From an uncultured Bacteroidales bacterium (GTDB lineage Bacteria > Bacteroidota > Bacteroidia > Bacteroidales > P3), in the NCBI GenBank assembly GCA_937915785.1, contig CALGGY010000155.1, positions 1 through 64,000 on the forward strand: 64,000 nucleotides of DNA, written 5' to 3'. This document shows positions 50,181-58,427 of the stretch, piece by piece (position 1 is the stretch's first letter; each line of letters starts with the position of its first letter). The notes under the pieces are model-generated. The model saw only the letters and a program-made list of their open reading frames with translations. It had not been told where the DNA came from and ran no database searches. A program made the position numbers and the translations under genes.

Positions 50181-52514
50181 ATGAAAAAAACAGCCCTTTC
50201 TCTTCTGGTATTTGGCATGACCATTTTACACTGTGCCGCACAAAACAGTGCAGCAAAAATAACCCACAGCGGTTTCGACAAAATATCCATCACCCTCAAC
50301 GCCAGCCAGATACAGGCATCTACGGTAAACACCCTCAAAGGCACTTTCTCGAAAATAGGCATGAACGGTTTTGTGCCCTGCGGCAACGAGGGTATGCCCG
50401 AACTGCCGGCTTTCGTAGCAACATTGGAAATACCTGTCTGTCAGAACGTTATTATCAGTGTTACCGAACAGCAATGGCAGGAGATGGACGCCGCGCAGCT
50501 TGGCATTGCACACCCCATATTCCCATTGCAGCCATCGCGCAGCAAAGCGGCAAAAGGGCCGTTTGAACTTATCGTAAACACACAGGCATACACCGCCGAC
50601 AGTTTTTACCACACCCCGTTGGTAACAGTGGAACCCATCGGCATAGCGCGCAACCGCAACCTTGCCACCCTTTATTTCTCGCCAGTGGCATACAATCCTG
50701 TCAGCGGAAAAATAAAAATCTGCACCAGCGCCGATGTGGAAATCACATTTGTAAACCCCGACATGGATGGCACACAAAATATGAAAGCCCTGCACAGCTC
50801 GCCAATGTTTACATCGGGCAACACCCTGAACAGCCTGCCGCTGTCGGCCAACAAAAACGAAATATCCGCCACTCCAATCCGATACCTTATAGTGGCACAC
50901 AACTCGTTTCGGGGAATGCTCGACACCTTTGCCGACTGGAAACGGCGCAAGGGATTCCTTGTTGACATAGCCTACACAGGCACTCCAGCAGTCGGCACAA
51001 CCACCACATCCATAGCGACTTACATCAAAGACCAGTATACCAACGCCACGGCCGACAACCCTGCCCCCACTTTCTTGCTGCTGGCAGGCGATGTGGAGCA
51101 GGTGCCGGCCTTTACAGGCAACGCTGACGGCCATGCCACCGACCTCTACTACGCCACTTGGACCAGCGGCGACGTGCTGCCAGACTGCTACTACGGACGC
51201 TTTTCGGCAAAAACCGCCGACCAGCTCACCCCCCAGATAGAGAAAACTCTGATGTACGAGCAATACACCATGACCAACACCACCTATCTGGAAAACGCCA
51301 TGCTCATTGCCGGCATCGACGACGGGGAATACGGCGACTACGGCTACACCCATGCCGACCCCACCATGAAATATCTGAAAAACACCTACATAGACACCGC
51401 CTACGGATACACCTACGTTGGATACTACGACAACAGCGACTACACCCTCGACCCGAGCGGCATGGCCACCGGAATGACACGCATAATAACCAATCTGATG
51501 AACCATGGCACCAGCATAGCCGTTTATTCGGCTCACGGCTCAAGCAGCGGATGGTACAACCCAAAATTTGAAAAAAGCGACCTCAACAACCTCAACAACA
51601 GCAAAAAAATAGGTCTTATGATTGGCAACTGCTGTAGCTCCAATACCTACAACGACGACGAATGTTTTGGCGAGGCACTGCTGCGGTTGCCCGACTGTCG
51701 CGGAGCCGTGGGATACATCGGAGGCTCAAACTCCACCTACTGGGACGAAGACTACTACTGGGCTGTGGGTATCCGCAACATCGGCAGCCAAGGGGCCGTG
51801 CCATCGTACGACGCATCCAACTTGGGAATGTTCGACCGACTTTACCACACCCACAGCGAGCCATACAGCACATGGTTCGTAACCAACGGTGGCATAGTGC
51901 AGAGCGGCAACATGGCCGTACAGAACTCTTCATCGAGGCGGAAAATTTACTACTGGGAGATTTACCACCTTATGGGCGACCCCTCGGTGATGCCGTGGCT
52001 GCACCGTGCCAAGACAATGAACGTTACCGTCCCCAACGAACTGCCTACAGGTGCCACAAGCATTTCTGCAATAGCAGAGCCTCACTCCTACGTGGCCCTC
52101 ACCGACAGCAACCTGAACCTTATGGCCGCCACCTTTGCCGACTCCAACGGCACTGCCTCGCTGAATTTCCTGCCTCTGGCAAACGGCAATTACGAACTGG
52201 CGGCGTCGGCACAAGGCTACAAAACAAATTTCACACCAATTGTTGTAAGAAACAGCTCCGGCATTGCCACTGCCAATTTGGTCAGACCAAAGATACACCC
52301 AAATCCGGCCAAAAGCCACATCGCCATAGCTTGCCCCGACATAAAAAGCGCGAGCCTTGTGGATATGCTTGGCAACGTGGTGGTTACACAACACAACGCC
52401 TTGTCCGACAGCATAACACTACCTTTGGACAACTGCAAAAGCGGCTTTTACCTGCTTCGCATCGACCGCTCGGACGGCAGTTCGTCGTATCACAAAATCG
52501 TTGTAAAGAAATAG
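50181..52514 (+). CDS. Gingipain-like C25 cysteine peptidase with T9SS sorting domain
   Basis: A 777-aa exported peptidase. The signal peptide (LHCAAQ) is followed by a propeptide (about 22-225) with the usual C25 propeptide pattern (MPELPAFVATLEIP), then the catalytic domain (about 230-620). His452 in YSAHGSSSGW and Cys484/Cys485 in IGNCCSS correspond to the gingipain dyad; alignment by spacing to the conserved downstream CFGEALL favours Cys485. A linker domain (about 640-700) precedes a type A sorting domain (IHPNPAKSHIAI to GFYLLRIDRS...YHKIVVKK). It is likely exported by the T9SS in this window. Its cleavage preference (Arg or Lys) cannot be read from the sequence. Activation probably requires removal of the propeptide. 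Confidence 0.9.
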   Translation: MKKTALSLLVFGMTILHCAAQNSAAKITHSGFDKISITLNASQIQASTVNTLKGTFSKIGMNGFVPCGNEGMPELPAFVATLEIPVCQNVIISVTEQQWQEMDAAQLGIAHPIFPLQPSRSKAAKGPFELIVNTQAYTADSFYHTPLVTVEPIGIARNRNLATLYFSPVAYNPVSGKIKICTSADVEITFVNPDMDGTQNMKALHSSPMFTSGNTLNSLPLSANKNEISATPIRYLIVAHNSFRGMLDTFADWKRRKGFLVDIAYTGTPAVGTTTTSIATYIKDQYTNATADNPAPTFLLLAGDVEQVPAFTGNADGHATDLYYATWTSGDVLPDCYYGRFSAKTADQLTPQIEKTLMYEQYTMTNTTYLENAMLIAGIDDGEYGDYGYTHADPTMKYLKNTYIDTAYGYTYVGYYDNSDYTLDPSGMATGMTRIITNLMNHGTSIAVYSAHGSSSGWYNPKFEKSDLNNLNNSKKIGLMIGNCCSSNTYNDDECFGEALLRLPDCRGAVGYIGGSNSTYWDEDYYWAVGIRNIGSQGAVPSYDASNLGMFDRLYHTHSEPYSTWFVTNGGIVQSGNMAVQNSSSRRKIYYWEIYHLMGDPSVMPWLHRAKTMNVTVPNELPTGATSISAIAEPHSYVALTDSNLNLMAATFADSNGTASLNFLPLANGNYELAASAQGYKTNFTPIVVRNSSGIATANLVRPKIHPNPAKSHIAIACPDIKSASLVDMLGNVVVTQHNALSDSITLPLDNCKSGFYLLRIDRSDGSSSYHKIVVKK

Positions 52515-52619
52515 ACACATTTACCTGGCAGAGCGCCCATCTGTGAAAAGAAAGAATAGCAGTAATTTTGCCAACGGCGAGCTGCTGATTACCGTTAACC
52601 GTACTTTGGAGTATGCCGA

Positions 52620-53126
52620 TTAGCGGAAGTAATTGTTAATCGTCTTTTGCGCATAAGTGGACAGGGTGAATCCCGTTTCGCTTTCGTCGAACAGTTTCCG
52701 TTCGGGGATGTAGCATTCCTTTTTGTGCTTGTCCGAAAAAAGTATCAGTGCCGGGAACCTGTTAATTTTGTGTTTTTTGAAATATTGTCGGCGTTGCTTG
52801 GGATTGAGATCGTAAACCACGGTAGGGCGTTCCTCATCGTTGTAATAGTCGCGGAGATCGGCGGTTGTCGAGCGACGGGCACCCATATAGGGCACACCTC
52901 TGATTAAGACTACTATTTCAATGTCTGGATTGTTGGTGTGAAACTCTTTGCAAAAGGCTGCGAGGGTGTTCATACAGCCGTGGCAAATGTATGTGTCGAA
53001 GCAGATGGCCATGGTTTTGGCCGAAGTAGGCTGTGCGTTGCCCCGAATGTCGTACAAGTGGCGTTCGGTTTGGGCTTGGCACAATGCGAATACCGAAAAA
53101 ATGATGGCTAAGAGGAGTTCTTTCAT
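52620..53126 (-). CDS. Exported thioredoxin-fold protein (CHGC)
   Basis: A 168-aa protein with start at 53126 (MKELLLAIIF..LCQAQ, signal peptide); the frame extends five codons further upstream. The mature domain has ICFDTYICHGCMNTLAAFCKEF with the active-site motif Cys48-His-Gly-Cys51. It continues with IEIVVLIRGVP, VVYDLNPKQRRQYFKKHKINRFPALILFSD, where RFPA provides the cis-proline of the fold. It lacks the longer TlpA inserts. It should be a periplasmic thiol-disulfide protein. It is the last gene of the cassette, 4 bp after the 416-aa paralogue. Confidence 0.75.
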   Translation of the reverse strand: MKELLLAIIFSVFALCQAQTERHLYDIRGNAQPTSAKTMAICFDTYICHGCMNTLAAFCKEFHTNNPDIEIVVLIRGVPYMGARRSTTADLRDYYNDEERPTVVYDLNPKQRRQYFKKHKINRFPALILFSDKHKKECYIPERKLFDESETGFTLSTYAQKTINNYFR

Positions 53127-53130
53127 GGCT

Positions 53131-54381
53131 TTATTCGGCAAAAGTGTGTGAAAAAATTGTTATTTGCAAAAACGGGTCGCTGTTCTGCCATCCATCCCAC
53201 TCTTTGATGTTGTATTCCTGTCCAAGCATGCCAATAGGATATTCTGCTACCATTCCGTGTTTTGACAGTTTTACAACCTTGTTGTTTGTTGTAAAATGGA
53301 CAATGGGGTCGGATAACAATTCGAGTGCAAAGGAGTTGCGTTGTATGGTATCCGCCCGTTCAGCAAAGTCTTCGATTCCTGTTTTGGTTAATTGCCATTG
53401 GCCGTTGTTTTTTTCAAAAATATCTATTGATGGGAATGTGTATGTTTTTTCGTTGTAGGGTTTTGCGTGTACCGCAAGTATGTGCGTGCTGTCTATGAGG
53501 TAGGCCCATTGCAGCTGGTCTATTTTGTAGTATTCTTTTTCGATGATTGCAATTATGTCGGCGGCATCGTATTTGCTTCGCTTACGGGCTTTTTTCAGCG
53601 TTTTTTCCGAAAGGTTTTTCCAGACTTTCACGTTATGGAAGATACTGTCCTTGAGTTCGAGATTGTTGTTGAAGACAAGGAAAGAATACTCTGCGCGGTT
53701 GGCCCAAAGTATAGTATTGTCTTTAACGTCGAAATTTTTGTGTGGGTTAAAATAGCTTAACAGCAGGTTGTTGAAATGCGGGAATATGTCTTTTTCCACC
53801 TTTAGGGTGTTGATGTTGAACAGCGATATGAAGGTGGGCGGAGTGTGGGAGTAGTAGTTGTTGGAGAATACTAAAATGCTGTCGTTGAGGAACTGCACTT
53901 CTTGTGGGCTATCGTCAATTTCAAAATCTTTATATAAAGAGTGTTGTTTTTGGGTTATTTTGTATATGCGTAGGCGCGAGGCGTAGTTTATTGCAAGGTA
54001 GCTGTTGTTGAAAGCTATGTTGGATATTTTGTTGTTCAGGTTCTGTTTTATTTTTTTTCGCAAGTCCGCAATATAAATATCAACAGTATCAACGCCGAGT
54101 GTTTCGGCGTTGATACTGTACAATCTTACTGTGTCGGATTTGCAGTTTGTGGTGAAAGTGGTGAACATCACCGTGTTCCCCCACTGGTTGCTCACCAGTC
54201 CACGCAGGTCGGTTTCGGAGGTGAAGGATATGATGGTGTCAGCTGAAAGGTAATTGCTGATGCTGTTTTTGACGGCTGGTAGTTTGGGGGTTATTACGGA
54301 AATGCCTTCGGTTGCATTCTGGGCGGAAATATTGGCCGTAGTAATAAATATTGCTGACAGTAGTAAAATTGTGTGTTTCAT
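53131..54381 (-). CDS. Exported protein, paralogue A of an unrecognised family
   Basis: A 416-aa protein with a signal peptide (TTANISAQ). The mature protein is rich in beta strands with repeated aromatic/aspartate blade-like patterns (SNIAFNNSYLAINYASRLRIYK, EVQFLNDSILVFSNNYYSHTPP, NTILWANRAEYSFLVFNNNLELKDSIF). I do not recognise the family; a propeller fold is possible but is not proven by any motif. It is clearly homologous to the next gene: KDN.ILWANRAEYSFLVFNNNL matches KDNLLLYANRLEYSFLTFDRNL, and PIGMLGQEYNIKEWDGW matches PIGMTQREYYAKADDYL. Spacing is 11 bp to the upstream paralogue and 4 bp to the thioredoxin-fold gene. The region looks more A+T-rich than the flanks. Confidence 0.75.
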   Translation of the reverse strand: MKHTILLLSAIFITTANISAQNATEGISVITPKLPAVKNSISNYLSADTIISFTSETDLRGLVSNQWGNTVMFTTFTTNCKSDTVRLYSINAETLGVDTVDIYIADLRKKIKQNLNNKISNIAFNNSYLAINYASRLRIYKITQKQHSLYKDFEIDDSPQEVQFLNDSILVFSNNYYSHTPPTFISLFNINTLKVEKDIFPHFNNLLLSYFNPHKNFDVKDNTILWANRAEYSFLVFNNNLELKDSIFHNVKVWKNLSEKTLKKARKRSKYDAADIIAIIEKEYYKIDQLQWAYLIDSTHILAVHAKPYNEKTYTFPSIDIFEKNNGQWQLTKTGIEDFAERADTIQRNSFALELLSDPIVHFTTNNKVVKLSKHGMVAEYPIGMLGQEYNIKEWDGWQNSDPFLQITIFSHTFAE

Positions 54382-54392
54382 AAGGTTGAGGG

Positions 54393-55646
54393 TTAGAAAC
54401 TGTGGCTAAATATACGTATCTCGATTATTTGCTCGTTTTCGGCGAGGTAATCATCGGCTTTTGCGTAATATTCTCTTTGTGTCATGCCAATTGGGAGAAT
54501 TGGTATCCCTTCGTCAGATACAGTGACGATTTTACCATCAAATACAAATATTTGAGGATTGGATAACATTTCGAGAAAGAAGGAGTTTGTCTTTATTATG
54601 CTATCGGTACGATTGAAACCAAGGTCGTCAACAATATCTTGCTTTACTCGTTCCCAGCCATGGTTAGTCTTCTCCCAAATATCTATCATTGGATGCCCGA
54701 TGTCGTTGTCAGAGTCCTTAGGAGTGTATGATAGCAATAGTTTGTTCTGGTTGATAATATAAACTCTGTTTAGCTGGTGTATTTTGGTGTAATATTTTAT
54801 CAGATAATTGTTTATTTCTGCCGCATGGTATCCGTTGCCCCATTTTTTTTGTATGGTTTTGAAGGCTTTGTCGGGGAGTTTGGCCCAGCCATCTATTTTT
54901 TGATATGTGCTGTCCAGCTGTTGCAGATTTCTGTCGAAAGTTAGGAATGAATACTCTAGCCGGTTGGCATAGAGTAAAAGATTGTCTTTTATGTCGTATT
55001 GTTTCGAGGTGAATCCAGATATTATTTTGTGGTTGTGGTATGGGTAAATGGAGTTCGTTATTTTGCCCGAGTTTATGTCCACAGTGTGGAAAGACGCCCC
55101 TTCCCGGTAATTTATTTCAGATAACAATATAGTTGAGGTGTCGATGAAATCGATTTTGGAGGCATCGGTTTTTGTGTGGATTGTTTTGTGGTAAAAATAA
55201 GTGCTATTGCCATTTTTCTTCTTGAAAATAAGAAGGTTATCCCCCCTGTCGTATCCAAGGCCTTGCATAAGGGTGATTGTGTTGCCGTTGTAGGCCATAC
55301 ATCCTTTGAAATTACAGTTCATCAACATTTTCATTGTTTTTCTGATGTCGGGGATGTGAATTTCTACAGTCTCCATACCGTAGTTGTTGGCGTTTATTAT
55401 ATAGAATGTAACGCTGTCGGAATTGGAGTTGCAGTTGAAATTTGTGAGTATTACTTCATCGCCCCAGCTTGAGCATGCCAATGAACGTGTGTTTTTCTCG
55501 TTTTGGAGAAAAATTATTGTGTCGAGTGTTATAAACTGGTTTGTGTAGAAACTCTGGCATATTGCTGTTGTTGAGGGCGAAAAAAATCCCAGTATTGCCA
55601 TTACTAATGGCAATACTGGGATAATGTTTTTTTGAGCGATTATCAT
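54393..55646 (-). CDS. Exported protein, paralogue B of the same unrecognised family
   Basis: A 417-aa protein, diverged tandem paralogue of the 53131-54381 product. The N-terminal part (IIPVLPLVMAILGFFSPSTTAICQ) reads as a signal sequence. The start is uncertain: the first ATG is at 55646, but codons for residues 9-20 lie inside a perfect 16-bp inverted repeat with T7 (55580-55621), and a second ATG (residue 16, at 55601) falls in that stem. The mature part shares the beta pattern with paralogue A, plus CNFKGCMAYNGNTITLMQG with two Cys. It follows the 186-aa gene by 14 bp. Function is unknown. Confidence 0.72.
   Translation of the reverse strand: MIIAQKNIIPVLPLVMAILGFFSPSTTAICQSFYTNQFITLDTIIFLQNEKNTRSLACSSWGDEVILTNFNCNSNSDSVTFYIINANNYGMETVEIHIPDIRKTMKMLMNCNFKGCMAYNGNTITLMQGLGYDRGDNLLIFKKKNGNSTYFYHKTIHTKTDASKIDFIDTSTILLSEINYREGASFHTVDINSGKITNSIYPYHNHKIISGFTSKQYDIKDNLLLYANRLEYSFLTFDRNLQQLDSTYQKIDGWAKLPDKAFKTIQKKWGNGYHAAEINNYLIKYYTKIHQLNRVYIINQNKLLLSYTPKDSDNDIGHPMIDIWEKTNHGWERVKQDIVDDLGFNRTDSIIKTNSFFLEMLSNPQIFVFDGKIVTVSDEGIPILPIGMTQREYYAKADDYLAENEQIIEIRIFSHSF
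55580..55621 (-). terminator. Perfect 16-bp hairpin with T7, overlapping the 5' end of paralogue B
   Basis: TCCCAGTATTGCCATT (55587-55602) and its exact complement (55606-55621) are separated by three bases. On the minus strand seven T (55580-55586) follow; on the plus strand T7 follows after five bases. The shape is that of a strong intrinsic terminator or attenuator about 40 nt past the stop of the 186-aa gene. Confidence 0.85.
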
Positions 55647-55660
55647 ATTATCTAAAAAAG

Positions 55661-56221
55661 TTAGTGTGATAGTGCTGAATTGCTTGTGACATTAGTTGAT
55701 GTGCATGGCAGGTGTTTTGTTATATCCGATATTGTTGATATGATTGTTCCGCCATTATTTTTGTTGTCACAATCTCGCCATTCAATAGTTATTTGATAGG
55801 TTTTTGAAGTCCCGCAGTCTTTAGTTACGATTTTTTTTGTCATACTGCCGTTGGCCATGCCGTTTTGGATTTGTTCCTCAATGTTTGTCAGCATTTGGTC
55901 TTCAGTATTGTCGAGTAGTGTGGTCAAGTCTCCGCTTATGTTATAACTTGGGCTATATTCGGTAGGCCCTCTGCGGCATTTTTCCCAGCCGCCTTTAAGG
56001 CACTCAACATGGTATTCATGTATCACCGTGTTGTCTAGTTTTCTTATGGAATACGTGGTATTTACTTCTTTGTATCTAACACCAAGAAACAAGCGATACA
56101 CTCCACCATCCTTGGTGTATGTGGTCTTACGTATCACTTCTTTGTCGTCTTTTGCATTTGTTTTTGTTGAATATCCTATGAAAATAGAGAATATTAAAAA
56201 TATTGCTATTATTTTTTTCAT
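55661..56221 (-). CDS. Small exported Cys-containing protein, first gene of the cassette
   Basis: A 186-aa protein with a signal peptide (cleavage near KTNAK). I do not recognise the family. The mature chain includes KDGGVYRLFLGVRYKEVNTTYSIRK, a central VECLKGGWEKCRRGPTEYSPSYN, then a helix-prone LTTLLDNTEDQMLTNIEEQIQNGMANG and a C-terminal KDCGTSKTYQITIEWRDCDNKNNGG. Five Cys are present after the signal, so disulfides are possible, with the thioredoxin-fold protein of the same cassette as a candidate partner. It is the promoter-proximal gene and is followed at 40 nt by the strong hairpin, so it may be made in excess over the downstream products. Confidence 0.7.
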   Translation of the reverse strand: MKKIIAIFLIFSIFIGYSTKTNAKDDKEVIRKTTYTKDGGVYRLFLGVRYKEVNTTYSIRKLDNTVIHEYHVECLKGGWEKCRRGPTEYSPSYNISGDLTTLLDNTEDQMLTNIEEQIQNGMANGSMTKKIVTKDCGTSKTYQITIEWRDCDNKNNGGTIISTISDITKHLPCTSTNVTSNSALSH

Positions 56222-56566
56222 TTCGAATAAGTTTTAAAAGTTTTTACTGATTTTTTTTGTAAATTGCCCTATGATTTGCCTGCGGTTTTGCTCGCAGGCT
56301 AACTCAGGATAAAGCTTGGGGTTTTGAGCGTTTGACATAGCAAATGCAGTTGGAGAAGTTGTGGGTGTCGTGTTTTTTATTCGAAATGTGTATGAGATAT
56401 GTGCAAAAGTGCTTAATTATTACTGCTATATTGTAGTAAGTGGGGGGGGGGTATTTTATTGAATATCAATAAATTGCAATAAGTATTCATTGTATTATTT
56501 CGTGTTCGTTCCTTTCAACAAATATACATTTTATTTTTGAATAAAAGAATATTATTAGAAAAAAAA
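56222..56566. other. Gene-free leader region of the exported cassette
   Basis: These 345 bp lie between the ABC transporter stop and the 186-aa gene. They contain a G10 tract (56442-56451), a perfect 7-bp inverted repeat GCCTGCG/CGCAGGC (56278-56299, 8-nt loop, no T-run), and a one-mismatch -7 box (minus TGCATTTG, 56341-56348). No RNA gene or coding frame with support was found. Confidence 0.55.
56442..56451. repeat. Homopolymeric G10 tract
   Basis: Ten G on the plus strand (C10 on the transcribed sense of the cassette) lie about 220 bp upstream of the 186-aa gene start, within an otherwise A+T-rich spacer. This is a candidate for slipped-strand length variation. Confidence 0.9.
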
Positions 56567-58420
56567 TTATCTGAAACTTTGCATATCCACCAGTTTTTTG
56601 TAGATACCGTTTCGCGCAATAAGTTGCTGGTGTGTGCCGGTTTCCACAATATTGCCGTGGTCGAGTACCACTATGTTGTCGGCGGTGGCAATGGTGGAGA
56701 GGCGGTGGGCAATAACTATGGCGGTGCGGTTGGCAAGCACACGGTTGAGGGCCTCCTGCACAAGGCGTTCCGATTCGGTGTCGAGGGCGGAGGTGGCCTC
56801 GTCGAGGATAAGAATGTCGGGGTTGGAGAGTATGGCGCGGGCTATGCAAAGGCGTTGGCGCTGCCCGCCGGAGAGACGGTCGCCACAGTCGCCGATGTTG
56901 GTTTGGTAGCCGTTGTCGAGTTGCATGATAAAGTCGTGGGCGTTGGCCACGCGTGCCGCCTGTTCCACCTGCTGCTGTGTGGCACCCGGGCAGCCGAAGG
57001 CTATGTTTCCGGCCACGGTGTCGTTGAACAGCACGGTGTCCTGCGACACTATTCCTATGTGGCTGCGAAGCTGGCTTATGGAGTACTGCCGTATGTCGGT
57101 GCCGTCGATAAGCAGTTGTCCCGATGTGCAGTCGTGGAACCGTGGCACAAGGTCGGCAAGGGTGGATTTGCCGGAACCCGAAGGCCCCACAATGGCCACT
57201 GTTTCGCCGCGGCGGACGGTGAGGTTTATGTCTGTAAGCACTTCGGTGCCGGCATTATACGCAAACGACACGTTTTTGAACTCTATCGACTGGGCAAGTC
57301 CGCCAAAAGGTTGTGGATCAACTATTTCGGTAACGGTGTCGGGGGTTTGGAGCAGATCGTCGAGGCGCTGGGCGCAGGCGGTGCCTTTCTTTATCTGCGA
57401 CATTGCGGTGGAAAAATCCTTGGCGGGATTTATCATCAGCACAAAAAGCATGATATATGTGATGAACAGCTCGGGAGTTAGGCCTGAGTCGTGGTTGAAC
57501 ACAAGGTACGATCCGAAAATCAGTATCACTATCACCATGGTGTTGCCCAAAAAGTCGCTCACTGGCGAAGCAAGGTCTATGCGGCGGTAGATTTTGTTGC
57601 GCAAGCGTGTGTACGATTGGTTGAAACGTTGGAACCGCTCGTTGGAGAAATCTATTGCCGTAAAGGATTTGATGATACGCAGCCCCGAAATTGTCTCCTC
57701 AGTAAGGGAGGTGAGATATGAGGTCCGCTGCTGCAGTTCGGTGGATTTGCGGCGCAGATGACGTGTGAGGCGCGAAACAACAAATGCTATCACCGGAAGC
57801 AGCAACAAAGCGAAAAAAGTCAGTTTTACGTTGATATACAGCAACATAAGCAGGTACATAATGATTGTTACCACAGCTATCACCAGCTGCTGTATGGAAA
57901 GCATTATGTTTTCGTCGTATTCCACCACATCGTTGCTAAACCGCGACAGGATATCGCCTTTGCGCGAGGCGGAGAAATAGGAGAGCGGCAGTCGGGCTAT
58001 TTTTGCGTAAAGTGCGTTGCGGATGTCGCGGACCACGTAGGAGCGCACCCTGCCGATAAGCACAATGGACGGGTACGAGAACAGGTTTTTGAGCAGGTAC
58101 TGCGAACAGAGAAGCAACGAAAACAGCATCACTGCCTTGGATTGGCCAAAGCCTATCAACCAGAAATAGAGCTTGTTGAGCCAATAGTTGAGGGTGTATC
58201 CATCGGCGGAAGCTTCGGCAACAGCCTGAGTTCCTTCGGGTGGGAACAGGATTTTCAGAAAATCGGTGATGGACAGTATGGTAGTGAGGGTGAAAAACAC
58301 CGAGAACACCGTGAGCAGGGCATACAAAGCCAGATGGCCGCCGTATGGTTTCAGAAAACGTTTTGTAAAACCTTTGGTGGCCGACACTTTCGCCTTGTCG
58401 GTGTTTTTCTGTTTTGCCAA
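56567..58420 (-). CDS. MsbA-like ABC exporter (permease fused to ATPase)
   Basis: A 617-aa half-transporter. The transmembrane domain covers about 25-340 with six helices, and the nucleotide-binding domain covers about 375-617. Walker A is GPSGSGKST (412-420), the signature is LSGGQRQR (516-523), Walker B is ILILDEATS (536-544), with the H-loop in IVIAHRLST. Closest in layout to lipid A/lipid flippases (MsbA) and multidrug half-exporters. Its position as the last gene of the DUF4290-murA-PHP-purB operon suggests a constitutive envelope role. Substrate not determinable. It begins 7 bp after purB. Confidence 0.9.
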   Translation of the reverse strand: MAKQKNTDKAKVSATKGFTKRFLKPYGGHLALYALLTVFSVFFTLTTILSITDFLKILFPPEGTQAVAEASADGYTLNYWLNKLYFWLIGFGQSKAVMLFSLLLCSQYLLKNLFSYPSIVLIGRVRSYVVRDIRNALYAKIARLPLSYFSASRKGDILSRFSNDVVEYDENIMLSIQQLVIAVVTIIMYLLMLLYINVKLTFFALLLLPVIAFVVSRLTRHLRRKSTELQQRTSYLTSLTEETISGLRIIKSFTAIDFSNERFQRFNQSYTRLRNKIYRRIDLASPVSDFLGNTMVIVILIFGSYLVFNHDSGLTPELFITYIMLFVLMINPAKDFSTAMSQIKKGTACAQRLDDLLQTPDTVTEIVDPQPFGGLAQSIEFKNVSFAYNAGTEVLTDINLTVRRGETVAIVGPSGSGKSTLADLVPRFHDCTSGQLLIDGTDIRQYSISQLRSHIGIVSQDTVLFNDTVAGNIAFGCPGATQQQVEQAARVANAHDFIMQLDNGYQTNIGDCGDRLSGGQRQRLCIARAILSNPDILILDEATSALDTESERLVQEALNRVLANRTAIVIAHRLSTIATADNIVVLDHGNIVETGTHQQLIARNGIYKKLVDMQSFR

Positions 58421-58427
58421 AGAATAG

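Noticed and set aside
56278..56299. GCCTGCG/CGCAGGC hairpin as a terminator
   Set aside because: The stem is perfect, but no T-run follows on either strand. It may be a leader structure.
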